A stretch of DNA of 21,797 nucleotides, from positions 1 through 21,797 of the forward strand of contig CAJKFZ010000016.1 of assembly GCA_905199285.1 (NCBI GenBank), in the 5' to 3' direction. Of this stretch, positions 1-6,078 are shown piece by piece (positions within the stretch are counted from its first letter, which is position 1; each line of letters opens with the position of its first letter). Below the pieces are notes generated by a model, which saw nothing but the letters and a program-made list of their open reading frames with translations, was not told where the DNA came from and made no database searches. Source of the DNA: an uncultured Ruminococcus sp. GTDB lineage: Bacteria > Bacillota > Clostridia > Oscillospirales > Ruminococcaceae. Made by a program: the position numbers and the translations under genes.

Positions 1-27
1 GACAATATAAATAATTTGAGTTAAAAT
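1..27 (+). promoter_or_regulatory. possible promoter of the antitoxin-like gene, cut by window edge
   Basis: TAAAAT at 22-27 is a fair -10 box. Seventeen bases before it the window begins with GACA (1-4), which would complete a TTGACA -35 box if the two missing bases are TT. It lies about 58 bases before the next start codon. The -35 box cannot be confirmed from this window. Confidence 0.35.
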
Positions 28-84
28 AATCTAAAAGACAGATTTAAAACCGTTAATTTTCAATAAAAAAGGAGAACAACGCTT

Positions 85-366
85 ATGATTTCTATTAAAC
101 ATGAAGATTTCAACCGCAATTATGATTTATTCACTAAGCTGTGCGAAATTACATCTGAACCTATCAAACTCGTTAAAGAAGGCTCGCCTGATCTTATCAT
201 TATGAATGCTGATGCCTACGAACGCCGAAAAAAACTTCTCGATCTGCGTGAAAAGCTTCTCCGAATAAACGAGGACATATCATTTGATTCAAAAGGAATT
301 TCAATTGAAGAGCTTGGCAAATATATCGCTGAAATAGAAGACGAAAACAAAGAAGCCGCTTTATGA
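85..366 (+). CDS. Phd/YefM family antitoxin-like protein, no toxin partner seen
   Basis: This 93-residue protein resembles the Phd/YefM antitoxins of type II toxin-antitoxin systems. The N-terminal part (about 1-50) has the family pattern: a short strand, then a helix, then EPIKLVKEGSPDLIIMNADAY, a two-strand segment ending in an M(N/S)xxxYE-like helix start. The C-terminal half is charged and helical, as expected for the toxin-binding tail. Such proteins bind their own promoter as dimers. The start is an ATG with GGAGAA at 71-76, about 8 bases before it. The usual partner (RelE, YoeB or Doc) would follow immediately, but downstream lies a promoter and then pspA. A partner could lie left of the window edge, though antitoxin-first order is more usual. 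The family call is from fold-level pattern only; a standalone DNA-binding regulator is the main alternative. Confidence 0.75.
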   Translation: MISIKHEDFNRNYDLFTKLCEITSEPIKLVKEGSPDLIIMNADAYERRKKLLDLREKLLRINEDISFDSKGISIEELGKYIAEIEDENKEAAL

Positions 367-396
367 TGAAAATTTGATGAAACTGTTAAAATATTC

Positions 397-425
397 TTGA
401 CAAGCCGAAGATTCTGCTCTATAAT
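397..425 (+). promoter_or_regulatory. consensus promoter for pspA
   Basis: TTGACA at 397-402 and TATAAT at 420-425 are separated by exactly 17 bases, which is a perfect housekeeping sigma-factor consensus. It lies 31 bases after the antitoxin-like gene ends and 67 bases before the pspA start, so pspA need not depend on the upstream gene. I see no sigma-54-type GG/GC element, which controls psp in enterobacteria. Confidence 0.85.
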
Positions 426-492
426 ATTATTATTGAAAGACAAAGGGGTTGTTTTTCATTTATAATTTTTCCATGACACAGGAGGGTTTTTT

Positions 493-1188
493 ATGGGAGT
501 ATTTCGTAGATTAAGTGATCTTCTTAAATCAAATGTAAACGATCTTATCGATAGAGCTGAGGATCCGGAAAAAATGGTTAAACAGATCATTCTTGATATG
601 CAGAAGGAGCTTACCAAAGCTACGCAGAATTACGGAAAGGCTAAAGCAAGCGAGCGTCTTGCTGAAAAGAAGTATCTTGAAGCAAAAAAGGTTTCCGAGG
701 GCTGGGAGCTGAAAGCTAAGGCTGCACTCTCTCAGGGCAATCAGGAACTTGCAAAACAGGCTCTTGCTAAAAAAGTTAAGGCCGATGAGGACGTTGCAAG
801 CTACAAGGAAATGTATGAGTCTATTTCTGATCAGACTGAGGCTATCGGCAATCAGGTCGAGGTTCTGAAATCAAAACTTGATGAGGCTAAATCCAAACAG
901 GCAATGCTTATTGCACGTTCACAGATGGCTGAAACACAGAAAAATCTCGCTAAATCTTCCGGCGGATTTGACGGTTCTTCATCTTTAGAAAAGTTCAAAA
1001 GAATGGAAGAAAAAGTTGAACGTAAAGAGGCTGAGGCTTCCGCTTTTTCTGAAATTGCCGGAGTGGACGATGAGTTAAGCGATTCTTTTGAAAAACTTGA
1101 ATCCGATGCAAAAGTTGATGCAGAGCTTGCAAGACTTATGGCTGAAATGAATAGCAGTGCAGATACTGATTCTTCGGATGCCGAATAA
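493..1188 (+). CDS. pspA: PspA/IM30 family membrane-stress protein
   Basis: This 231-residue protein belongs to the PspA/IM30 (Vipp1) family, ESCRT-III-like proteins that coat the inner face of the cytoplasmic membrane and stabilise it under stress. The N-terminus (MGVFRRLSDLLKSNVNDLID) is the typical amphipathic membrane-binding helix, followed by the conserved AEDPEKMVKQIILDM stretch. Residues 25-150 are almost wholly charged heptad-like coiled coil. A glycine/serine break near 155-163 precedes a second helical hairpin, and the tail is acidic. The length matches the family. AGGAGGG at 480-486 lies 6 bases before the ATG. It has its own consensus promoter and is followed 20 bases later by a tiny membrane protein, probably co-transcribed. 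No PspF, PspB or PspC homologue is visible. The family call is firm; the stress signal is unknown. Confidence 0.95.
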   Translation: MGVFRRLSDLLKSNVNDLIDRAEDPEKMVKQIILDMQKELTKATQNYGKAKASERLAEKKYLEAKKVSEGWELKAKAALSQGNQELAKQALAKKVKADEDVASYKEMYESISDQTEAIGNQVEVLKSKLDEAKSKQAMLIARSQMAETQKNLAKSSGGFDGSSSLEKFKRMEEKVERKEAEASAFSEIAGVDDELSDSFEKLESDAKVDAELARLMAEMNSSADTDSSDAE

Positions 1189-1208
1189 ATTAATTTCAGA
1201 GGTTTAAT

Positions 1209-1376
1209 ATGAGCGATAAAGAAAAATATACATCACGAAACATTATCAGAGATTCTCTTCCCATGCTCGGCGCTATTTTTATAGCTATCGCTTCAGTTTG
1301 CTATATCATGTTCAAGAGCTGGAGCAATAAGATTTACGTCGAAAAATGGAAAGACTACGACGAATGTGGTATATAA
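1209..1376 (+). CDS. small single-helix membrane protein downstream of pspA
   Basis: A 55-codon frame begins 20 bases after the pspA stop, with a modest Shine-Dalgarno (AGAGG, 1198-1202) and a TAA at 1374-1376. The protein starts with a charged segment of about 15 residues (MSDKEKYTSRNIIRD). One hydrophobic helix follows at about 17-35 (SLPMLGAIFIAIASVCYIMF), and then a lysine- and tryptophan-containing tail of about 20 residues. It is therefore likely a one-pass inner-membrane peptide. It shares the transcript between the pspA promoter and the terminator at 1404-1430, so a role with PspA is a fair guess. I do not recognise the family. It is the right size and shape to act like PspB, but I see no sequence proof of kinship. 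Confidence 0.7.
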   Translation: MSDKEKYTSRNIIRDSLPMLGAIFIAIASVCYIMFKSWSNKIYVEKWKDYDECGI

Positions 1377-1403
1377 GCAAATCAAACAAAGTCATATAAA
1401 AAT

Positions 1404-1430
1404 AAAGACCGCTTTCTGAAAGCGGTCTTT
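1404..1430. terminator. bidirectional intrinsic terminator
   Basis: AAAGACCGCTTTC and GAAAGCGGTCTTT form a 13-base perfect inverted repeat around a single T, giving a stem of about 11 pairs with a small loop. A T-rich run follows on both strands (TTTATTATTTT on plus, TTTATTTTTAT on minus). It sits between converging transcripts: pspA plus the small protein from the left, and the purA unit from the right. Confidence 0.9.
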
Positions 1431-1469
1431 ATTATTTTCAATTCAGTTATAAATCAATAGCCTCATACT

Positions 1470-2576
1470 TTAATTTTTATTCTTTTTAAAGAACAGTCCA
1501 ACGGCTTCGCTGGCAGAAAGCATGAAGAAAACAACTATCGTTCCGACAAGCGCAACTCCGTAGAGAATTGCAGTAAGCGCCATACTTCCGTTATGCTGAG
1601 GTATCATGATGATTCCTGGGAAAATCTGAACAACTCCGAAAAGCAGGAACACAAGCGAACTGAGCGACTTGAATCCGCTGATACCTGTTATAAGTGTAAC
1701 AGAACAAATTCCGGCAGCTATGGCTATATACATGGCAGAATTTTCAATTACTTTTCCGATTCCGCTTAAACCGTCCTTGTAAGTCAATCCAAGCTGTCCC
1801 GAATAGAGCAGATAGAATAAAACTGCTGAAATTATACCGATTACCGCAAGAAGTATCGAAATTTTAAAGCCCTTTGCCGCCATTTCTGCCTGACGCTCTT
1901 CTTTCAATTGAAGCATCATTCGCAGACTTTCCTTTGAATCCTTCTGATTTGAGGAAAGCTGTGAGGCAACTGCCTTTTTTGCACCTTCCTGCTTTGCTCT
2001 TTCAAGGTCTTCATCCACAAATTTCGGAACATATTTTGGCGGTTCAGGCTCTTCATCAAGTACAGGAGCTTTTATAGGCTCTTCAATTTTCGGAGATTCT
2101 TCGACCTTTTTAGGAGGCGGAATGTAATTATCTTCATCCAGAACGGGAGCAGTTACAACCGGCGGCGGAGCTTCAACACCAAGCTGAGCTCTTCTCAAAT
2201 CAAGCACCTTCTGCTGGTTTGCAGCCGGAAGTCGGTTGAAAGTTTCAAGCTGATCTGCGGTGAATCCTGCGATGATTTCTTCATCAGTCATTACAATCTT
2301 TTCCGGTTCAGCAGCAAAATCGTCGTTACTGTCAAGAAGCGGAGCGCTTACACCAGTCGGCGCACCTTTTTTCTGCTCGTTCGGAACGTAAGCGTCCATG
2401 TCATCAAGAACAGGCGCCGAAACTCCCTGCGGACCGCCTTTTTTTGCAGTCGGAGCAACATAGTCTATCTCGTCGAGCACAGGAGCTGAGATTCCCTGCG
2501 GTCCTTCATTTTTTGGCGGAGCGCTATATTCTATATCATCAAGCGGAGAACCGCCGAAGTTATTTTCATCATTCAT
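1470..2576 (-). CDS. membrane protein with proline-rich APVLD repeats and four helices
   Basis: I do not recognise this 368-residue protein. It has no signal peptide. The first 180 residues are acidic and proline-rich and repeat a short motif: APVLD at 31-35, 54-58, 143-147 and 170-174, APLLD at 78-82, and a related SPLDD at 10-14. Three copies are preceded by G(P/A)(Q/T)G(V/I)S. A small helical segment around 97-133 (MTDEEIIAGFTADQLETF) interrupts the repeats. A charged coiled stretch (about 185-235) leads into four hydrophobic helices near 238-259, 281-301, 305-324 and 331-355, ending in KKNKN. The repeat region is probably cytoplasmic, as a tether or docking array. It is the third gene of the purA unit, starting 4 bases after the preceding stop. 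A GAGGTGA site overlaps that stop. Confidence 0.9.
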   Translation of the reverse strand: MNDENNFGGSPLDDIEYSAPPKNEGPQGISAPVLDEIDYVAPTAKKGGPQGVSAPVLDDMDAYVPNEQKKGAPTGVSAPLLDSNDDFAAEPEKIVMTDEEIIAGFTADQLETFNRLPAANQQKVLDLRRAQLGVEAPPPVVTAPVLDEDNYIPPPKKVEESPKIEEPIKAPVLDEEPEPPKYVPKFVDEDLERAKQEGAKKAVASQLSSNQKDSKESLRMMLQLKEERQAEMAAKGFKISILLAVIGIISAVLFYLLYSGQLGLTYKDGLSGIGKVIENSAMYIAIAAGICSVTLITGISGFKSLSSLVFLLFGVVQIFPGIIMIPQHNGSMALTAILYGVALVGTIVVFFMLSASEAVGLFFKKNKN

Positions 2577-2580
2577 TTTC

Positions 2581-3777
2581 TCACCTCAAATACGTTTCTT
2601 GATACTCTTCAATTGACAAATGATCATATCCTGATAAACGCAGTGTGTAATACCTGAGAATATGCGTAGCGTCTATTCCATCGACAATACTGTCACCGTC
2701 AATATCGGCTGCAACCATCTGTTCATCACTAAAATCACAATCCTGACCGGCAATAATCAGAGTATAAGCCCTGAGTACAAGAGTTGCATCAATACCGTCA
2801 ACTACTCCATCACCGTTTACATCGCCTGTACTATAGGTGATCTTATCATTTTCCGGATCATAATCAATTTGTGATACGGGATATTTTTTTGTAAATTCAA
2901 CCGAAGTGTAGTCCGGCGCATAAGCATAATTATCCTCTTTTCCCGAACTGGCAATGTGGGGATTAGTTTTATTATGTTCATCGAAATTTTCCGAACCTCT
3001 AAGAAAATAATACCTTACTCTTCCGCCATAAGATAAATCAAACGTCGGATCGAGCAGATAGTATTTTCCGTTTATATCAGCAATATTCCATGCGTGATTT
3101 CCTCCGTTTGCCGTTCCCGATATGATTCTGCATGAGATTCCGGCTTCCGTTGTCAAGCGATAAAAAAGTTGAGCAATTCCCTGACAAACAGCTGAACCGT
3201 TAAAAAGGGCACTATAGGCAGAAAAAATCACATCACCGGAAGAATTATAAGCATAAGAAACATTATTTATGATATAGTCATAAATAATCTCTATCTTTTC
3301 ATAGTCTGATTTTCCTGTCAGATCAAGCTCTTCAAGGATACTTTCAACTTTTTCATCGACAAGCCTTTCTTCTTCGCCTGTTGTAAAATAATAAAATCTG
3401 ATATTAAAAGTAACTCTTGCAGAATTACCGCTGTAGGAACATTCATACCCATGAATACCAAATCGGATATAATCTCCCTCATCGCCGTTTCCTGTTTCAG
3501 CAAAAGCCTTGTCCATAATCTCGACCAGAACACCAGATGCCTGATCAAACGAATATGGAACAGTAATATTCACGGTTTCATTGCGAAGCTTGATTTGCTC
3601 CTTAAGGTAGTCAGCGGTCTCGTCAAGCGTTGAAAAGCTCACGGATGCACTATACTGAACATCACTTGCAAGCTGTATTTTCGTGTCAGTTCCAACTGCA
3701 TAAACAGAGGAAGCTGCTGCGCATGACATAACAGTCAGCGCAGCTAAAACTGAAACTATTTTCTTAAACAGTTTCAT
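2581..3777 (-). CDS. secreted transglutaminase-like protein with C-terminal dockerin
   Basis: This 398-residue protein has a signal peptide (1-27, cleavage likely after SSVYA). A transglutaminase/protease-like domain follows at about 130-260. It carries the family triad: Cys198 in GSAVCQGIAQLF, His228 in GGNHAWN and Asp243 in LLDPTFD. The tail (about 318-385, bases 2623-2826) is a dockerin with two calcium loops, DVNGDGVVDGID (319-330) and DIDGDSIVDGID (358-369). Both have all Asp/Asn ligands and are followed by near-identical helices. The protein is thus likely exported and plugged into a cohesin scaffold. Its substrate is unknown; such bacterial domains may be cysteine proteases or cross-linkers. 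It lies 2 bases after the purA stop with only a weak GAAAGA site, suggesting coupled translation. Loop positions 10-11 are Gly-Ile in both repeats, so its cohesin specificity may differ from that of the GH48 dockerin. Confidence 0.95.
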   Translation of the reverse strand: MKLFKKIVSVLAALTVMSCAAASSVYAVGTDTKIQLASDVQYSASVSFSTLDETADYLKEQIKLRNETVNITVPYSFDQASGVLVEIMDKAFAETGNGDEGDYIRFGIHGYECSYSGNSARVTFNIRFYYFTTGEEERLVDEKVESILEELDLTGKSDYEKIEIIYDYIINNVSYAYNSSGDVIFSAYSALFNGSAVCQGIAQLFYRLTTEAGISCRIISGTANGGNHAWNIADINGKYYLLDPTFDLSYGGRVRYYFLRGSENFDEHNKTNPHIASSGKEDNYAYAPDYTSVEFTKKYPVSQIDYDPENDKITYSTGDVNGDGVVDGIDATLVLRAYTLIIAGQDCDFSDEQMVAADIDGDSIVDGIDATHILRYYTLRLSGYDHLSIEEYQETYLR

Positions 3778-3779
3778 AA

Positions 3780-5057
3780 TTATCTTTCAATGATCTGAGT
3801 TCTATCCGGACCTACACCGACCATGCTTACATGGCATCCAACAAGTTCTTCCAGACGAGCGATATATTTGCGGCAGTTTTCCGGAAGCTCCTCAAAGCTC
3901 TTGCACTGAGAAATATCCTCCTTAAATCCTTCAAACTCCTCGTAAACCGGAGTACATCCTGCAAGCTCCTCAAGAGCAGGCGGGAAGTGTTCAATAACAG
4001 TGCCGTCAGGCTTTTTATATGCAACACATATTTTAAGGGTATCAATTCCGGAAAGAGTATCCAGCTTGTTTATAGCAAGACTGTCAAGACCGTTTACTCT
4101 TACGGAATGACGAACGATAACTGCATCGAACCAGCCTGTTCTTCTCGGTCTGCCTGTAGTCGTACCGAATTCTCCGCCTACATTTCTGATCTGATCGCCG
4201 ATCTCATCATCAAGCTCTGTGGGGAAAGGTCCTTTTCCGACACGAGTTGTGTAAGCCTTGGCAACACCGATGATATTTGTAATAACCTTAGGTCCTACGC
4301 CTGTTCCGACACAAACTCCTGCTGAAAGCGGATGAGAAGATGTAACATATGGATATGTACCAAAGTCAATATCAAGAAGCGTAGCCTGTGCGCCCTCGAA
4401 CATAATAGTTTTTCCAGCCTTATGAGCTTCAAAAGTAAGAACGGAAACATCGTCCATATAAGGAGCGAGTCTCTTTCCGTATTCGATATATTCAGTCGTA
4501 ATAGCGTCGAGATCAAAAGCTTCTCCGCCGTAAACCTCTGTAATGATTTTATTTTTAAGCTTACCTGTAGCCTGAATTTTTTCAGCAAGCACATCAGGAT
4601 TTACAAGATCGAACATTCTGATTCCGCAGCGTTCATATTTATCCATATAAGTAGGCCCTATACCACGCTTTGTTGTACCGATATCCTTACCGCCTCTGAA
4701 AGCTTCTGAAAGACCGTCAAGAGTGATGTGCCATGGCATAACGATATGCGCACGGGGATCAACCTTGAGATGACCTTCTGTTTTGATTCCTCTTTCAGCA
4801 AGACTATCGAGTTCTCCGATAAAGTCCTTAGGATCAAGAACAACTCCTGCACCGATAAGACAAAGTGTATTCGGATAAAGAATTCCGGATGGAATAAGGT
4901 GAAGCTTATAAACCTCGCCGTTATTTACAACGGTATGACCGGCATTATTTCCGCCCTGTGAACGAACAACAACATCTGCACGGGAAGCAAGGATATCAAT
5001 AATTTTTCCCTTTCCCTCGTCTCCCCACTGAGTTCCGACAACAATATTAGCAGGCAT
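3780..5057 (-). CDS. purA: adenylosuccinate synthetase
   Basis: PurA joins IMP and aspartate using GTP to make adenylosuccinate, the first committed step to AMP. The 425-residue length is standard. The GTP loop GTQWGDEGKGK is at 8-18 with catalytic Asp13, and His41 lies in NNAGHTVV. The IMP-binding TTKRGIGPTYMDKY segment and the GTTTGRPRRTGWFD stretch are intact. The start has AGAGGAAA about 7 bases upstream, and a strong promoter lies 116 bases before it. It heads a three-gene unit with the dockerin transglutaminase and the APVLD-repeat protein, neither of which has an obvious link to purines. I see no purine riboswitch in the leader; the roughly 110-base 5-prime region is AT-rich without a clear aptamer. 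Confidence 0.98.
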   Translation of the reverse strand: MPANIVVGTQWGDEGKGKIIDILASRADVVVRSQGGNNAGHTVVNNGEVYKLHLIPSGILYPNTLCLIGAGVVLDPKDFIGELDSLAERGIKTEGHLKVDPRAHIVMPWHITLDGLSEAFRGGKDIGTTKRGIGPTYMDKYERCGIRMFDLVNPDVLAEKIQATGKLKNKIITEVYGGEAFDLDAITTEYIEYGKRLAPYMDDVSVLTFEAHKAGKTIMFEGAQATLLDIDFGTYPYVTSSHPLSAGVCVGTGVGPKVITNIIGVAKAYTTRVGKGPFPTELDDEIGDQIRNVGGEFGTTTGRPRRTGWFDAVIVRHSVRVNGLDSLAINKLDTLSGIDTLKICVAYKKPDGTVIEHFPPALEELAGCTPVYEEFEGFKEDISQCKSFEELPENCRKYIARLEELVGCHVSMVGVGPDRTQIIER

Positions 5058-5172
5058 TTATTTTCCTCTTTTCATAATTATGATTAAGAACTTATTCTCA
5101 TCTCAATAAATCATATTGCTGATAATAAGAACAAATTCCGAATTAATATGCAAAACTGCACACTTACAATTT

Positions 5173-5201
5173 ATTATAGCATATCATTAATAATAATGCA
5201 A
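5173..5201 (-). promoter_or_regulatory. promoter of the purA unit
   Basis: On the minus strand, TTGCAT (5201-5196) and a perfect TATAAT (5178-5173) are 17 bases apart. Transcription would start near 5166, giving a leader of roughly 110 bases before purA. No other gene lies between this and the spoVM terminator at 5241-5267. Confidence 0.8.
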
Positions 5202-5240
5202 GGGGTGAAGGATTTATGTATAAAAAAAAACAAAATAAAA

Positions 5241-5267
5241 AGACTGCCGCCTAGCTGGTGACAGTCT
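5241..5267 (-). terminator. intrinsic terminator after spoVM
   Basis: On the minus strand AGACTGTCACC pairs with GGCGGCAGTCT (one A-C mismatch and one G-T pair) around loop AGCTA. Long T runs follow (TTTTTATTTTG, then nine T). It ends the yicC-to-spoVM operon just before the purA promoter. Confidence 0.88.
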
Positions 5268-5273
5268 GAAAAC

Positions 5274-5291
5274 AGAGTATATGTATACTCT
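5274..5291. repeat. short perfect inverted repeat after spoVM
   Basis: AGAGTATA-TG-TATACTCT lies 8 bases past the spoVM stop and 6 bases before the terminator stem. It has no T run of its own, so it is more likely an RNA-stabilising 3-prime hairpin or a protein site than a second terminator. Confidence 0.5.
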
Positions 5292-5299
5292 CCGCAAAT

Positions 5300-5383
5300 T
5301 TATTCTTCTTCCTTTTTTATTCTGAAAATAACTCTCAGTATCCCTGATATAAATTTCGGACTTCTTATTACTACAACCTTCAT
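5300..5383 (-). CDS. spoVM: stage V sporulation protein M (SpoVM), 27 residues
   Basis: A 27-codon frame begins MKVVVIRSPKFISGIL and ends in a lysine/glutamate-rich tail. B. subtilis SpoVM (26 residues) begins MKFYTIKLPKFLGGIVR. Without gaps, M1, K2, I6, P9, K10, F11, G14, I15 and R17 are identical, including Pro9, which matters for its recognition of convex membrane. SpoVM is an amphipathic helix that coats the forespore membrane and anchors SpoIVA, starting spore-coat assembly. A very strong AAGGAGGAG site (5390-5398) lies just ahead of the ATG, showing that the peptide is translated. Position is decisive: spoVM directly follows thiN in B. subtilis too. It is the last gene of the operon, followed by a hairpin and a terminator. 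Many automatic pipelines miss genes this short. Whether this organism sporulates cannot be told from the window. Confidence 0.88.
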   Translation of the reverse strand: MKVVVIRSPKFISGILRVIFRIKKEEE

Positions 5384-5401
5384 ATGTAGCTCCTCCTTCA
5401 A

Positions 5402-5425
5402 CTGAATATACCTCATTATATTCAG
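5402..5425. repeat. hairpin between thiN and spoVM
   Basis: CTGAATATA-(6 bases)-TATATTCAG is a perfect 9-pair inverted repeat lying 4 bases before the spoVM Shine-Dalgarno site and without a T run. In the RNA it could act as a processing or stability element that sets spoVM expression apart from thiN. This is structural inference only. Confidence 0.45.
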
Positions 5426-5457
5426 CTATCAGAAAAATGTTACTTCAGAATATGTAT

Positions 5458-6078
5458 TCACATTTTTGAACGAACAATAAGCGCAATTCCGCTGCGTATT
5501 TTAAGCAAAGCCTTGCTTTCGGTTATCTCGTTGCTTACTCCAAGAGGAAAGCTGTTTGTCATGCAGTAATTTTCCAAAGGATATTTAACTCCGCTCATAC
5601 TCTCTATCTCAAGCTTTTCTGTAAGCGCAAAAACCGAGAAGTACCAATCGTTCCACAGTTCAAAGGAATGCTCTCCCTTGCCGCAGACTGTCATTACATT
5701 TCCGCAGTCGGCAATTTCAGCTTCGCAGCCCTGTTTGTGAATGTAGACAAGAGTCTGGATGTTGGCAAAGGCATGATCAAAACGTCCGCCGAGAGCGCCG
5801 TGAATAATTATTTTCTCAGCTCCTCTTTCAAGAGCGATCTTCACGGCAAGCATAGTATCGGTATCGTCTTTTTCGGGGATACTGTAAAAAATCTCAGTGT
5901 TTTCCGGAAGCTTGTCCTTATACGAATCGAAATCTCCCACTACTATATCCGGAGTAATATTCAGACTTTTCGCATGATTCAGTCCCTTGTCGGCGCACAT
6001 TATAATATCCCGCGAACCGATTTTCAATGTTTCTGAAATCTGAAAATCCCCTCCGGCAAAAATTCTGTAAGTATTCAT
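5458..6078 (-). CDS. thiN: thiamine pyrophosphokinase
   Basis: ThiN transfers pyrophosphate from ATP to thiamine to make the cofactor TPP in the cytoplasm. Motifs are clear: ADKGLNHA near the N-terminus, then GDFDS, EKDDTDTMLA and HGALGGRFDHAFANIQ, the acidic magnesium/ATP site of the family. The C-terminal small beta domain holds the thiamine pocket. I chose the ATG at 6078 (206 residues). It overlaps the rsgA stop as ATGA and has GGGAG about 6 bases upstream. A GTG at 6090 would add only four residues and sits too close to its AAGGAG. In B. subtilis rpe lies between rsgA and thiN; here the two genes overlap directly, so rpe is absent from this spot. Confidence 0.93.
   Translation of the reverse strand: MNTYRIFAGGDFQISETLKIGSRDIIMCADKGLNHAKSLNITPDIVVGDFDSYKDKLPENTEIFYSIPEKDDTDTMLAVKIALERGAEKIIIHGALGGRFDHAFANIQTLVYIHKQGCEAEIADCGNVMTVCGKGEHSFELWNDWYFSVFALTEKLEIESMSGVKYPLENYCMTNSFPLGVSNEITESKALLKIRSGIALIVRSKM

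Noticed and set aside
367..492. Toxin gene paired with the antitoxin-like gene
   Set aside because: The stretch holds only a promoter and a ribosome binding site. The antisense frame at 216-443 is low-complexity Ser/Arg/Phe and overlaps the antitoxin.
3715..3726. Lipobox in the transglutaminase signal peptide (VMSC, Cys19)
   Set aside because: Met at position -2 is atypical, and a good signal peptidase I site (VYA) follows; a dockerin protein is expected to be released.
3831..4325. 164-residue plus-strand frame opposite purA
   Set aside because: It is the antisense shadow of a well-supported purA, with no Shine-Dalgarno and no recognisable domain.
5058..5172. Purine riboswitch in the purA leader
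   Set aside because: The leader is AT-rich and I could not find the conserved junction elements or a paired terminator hairpin.
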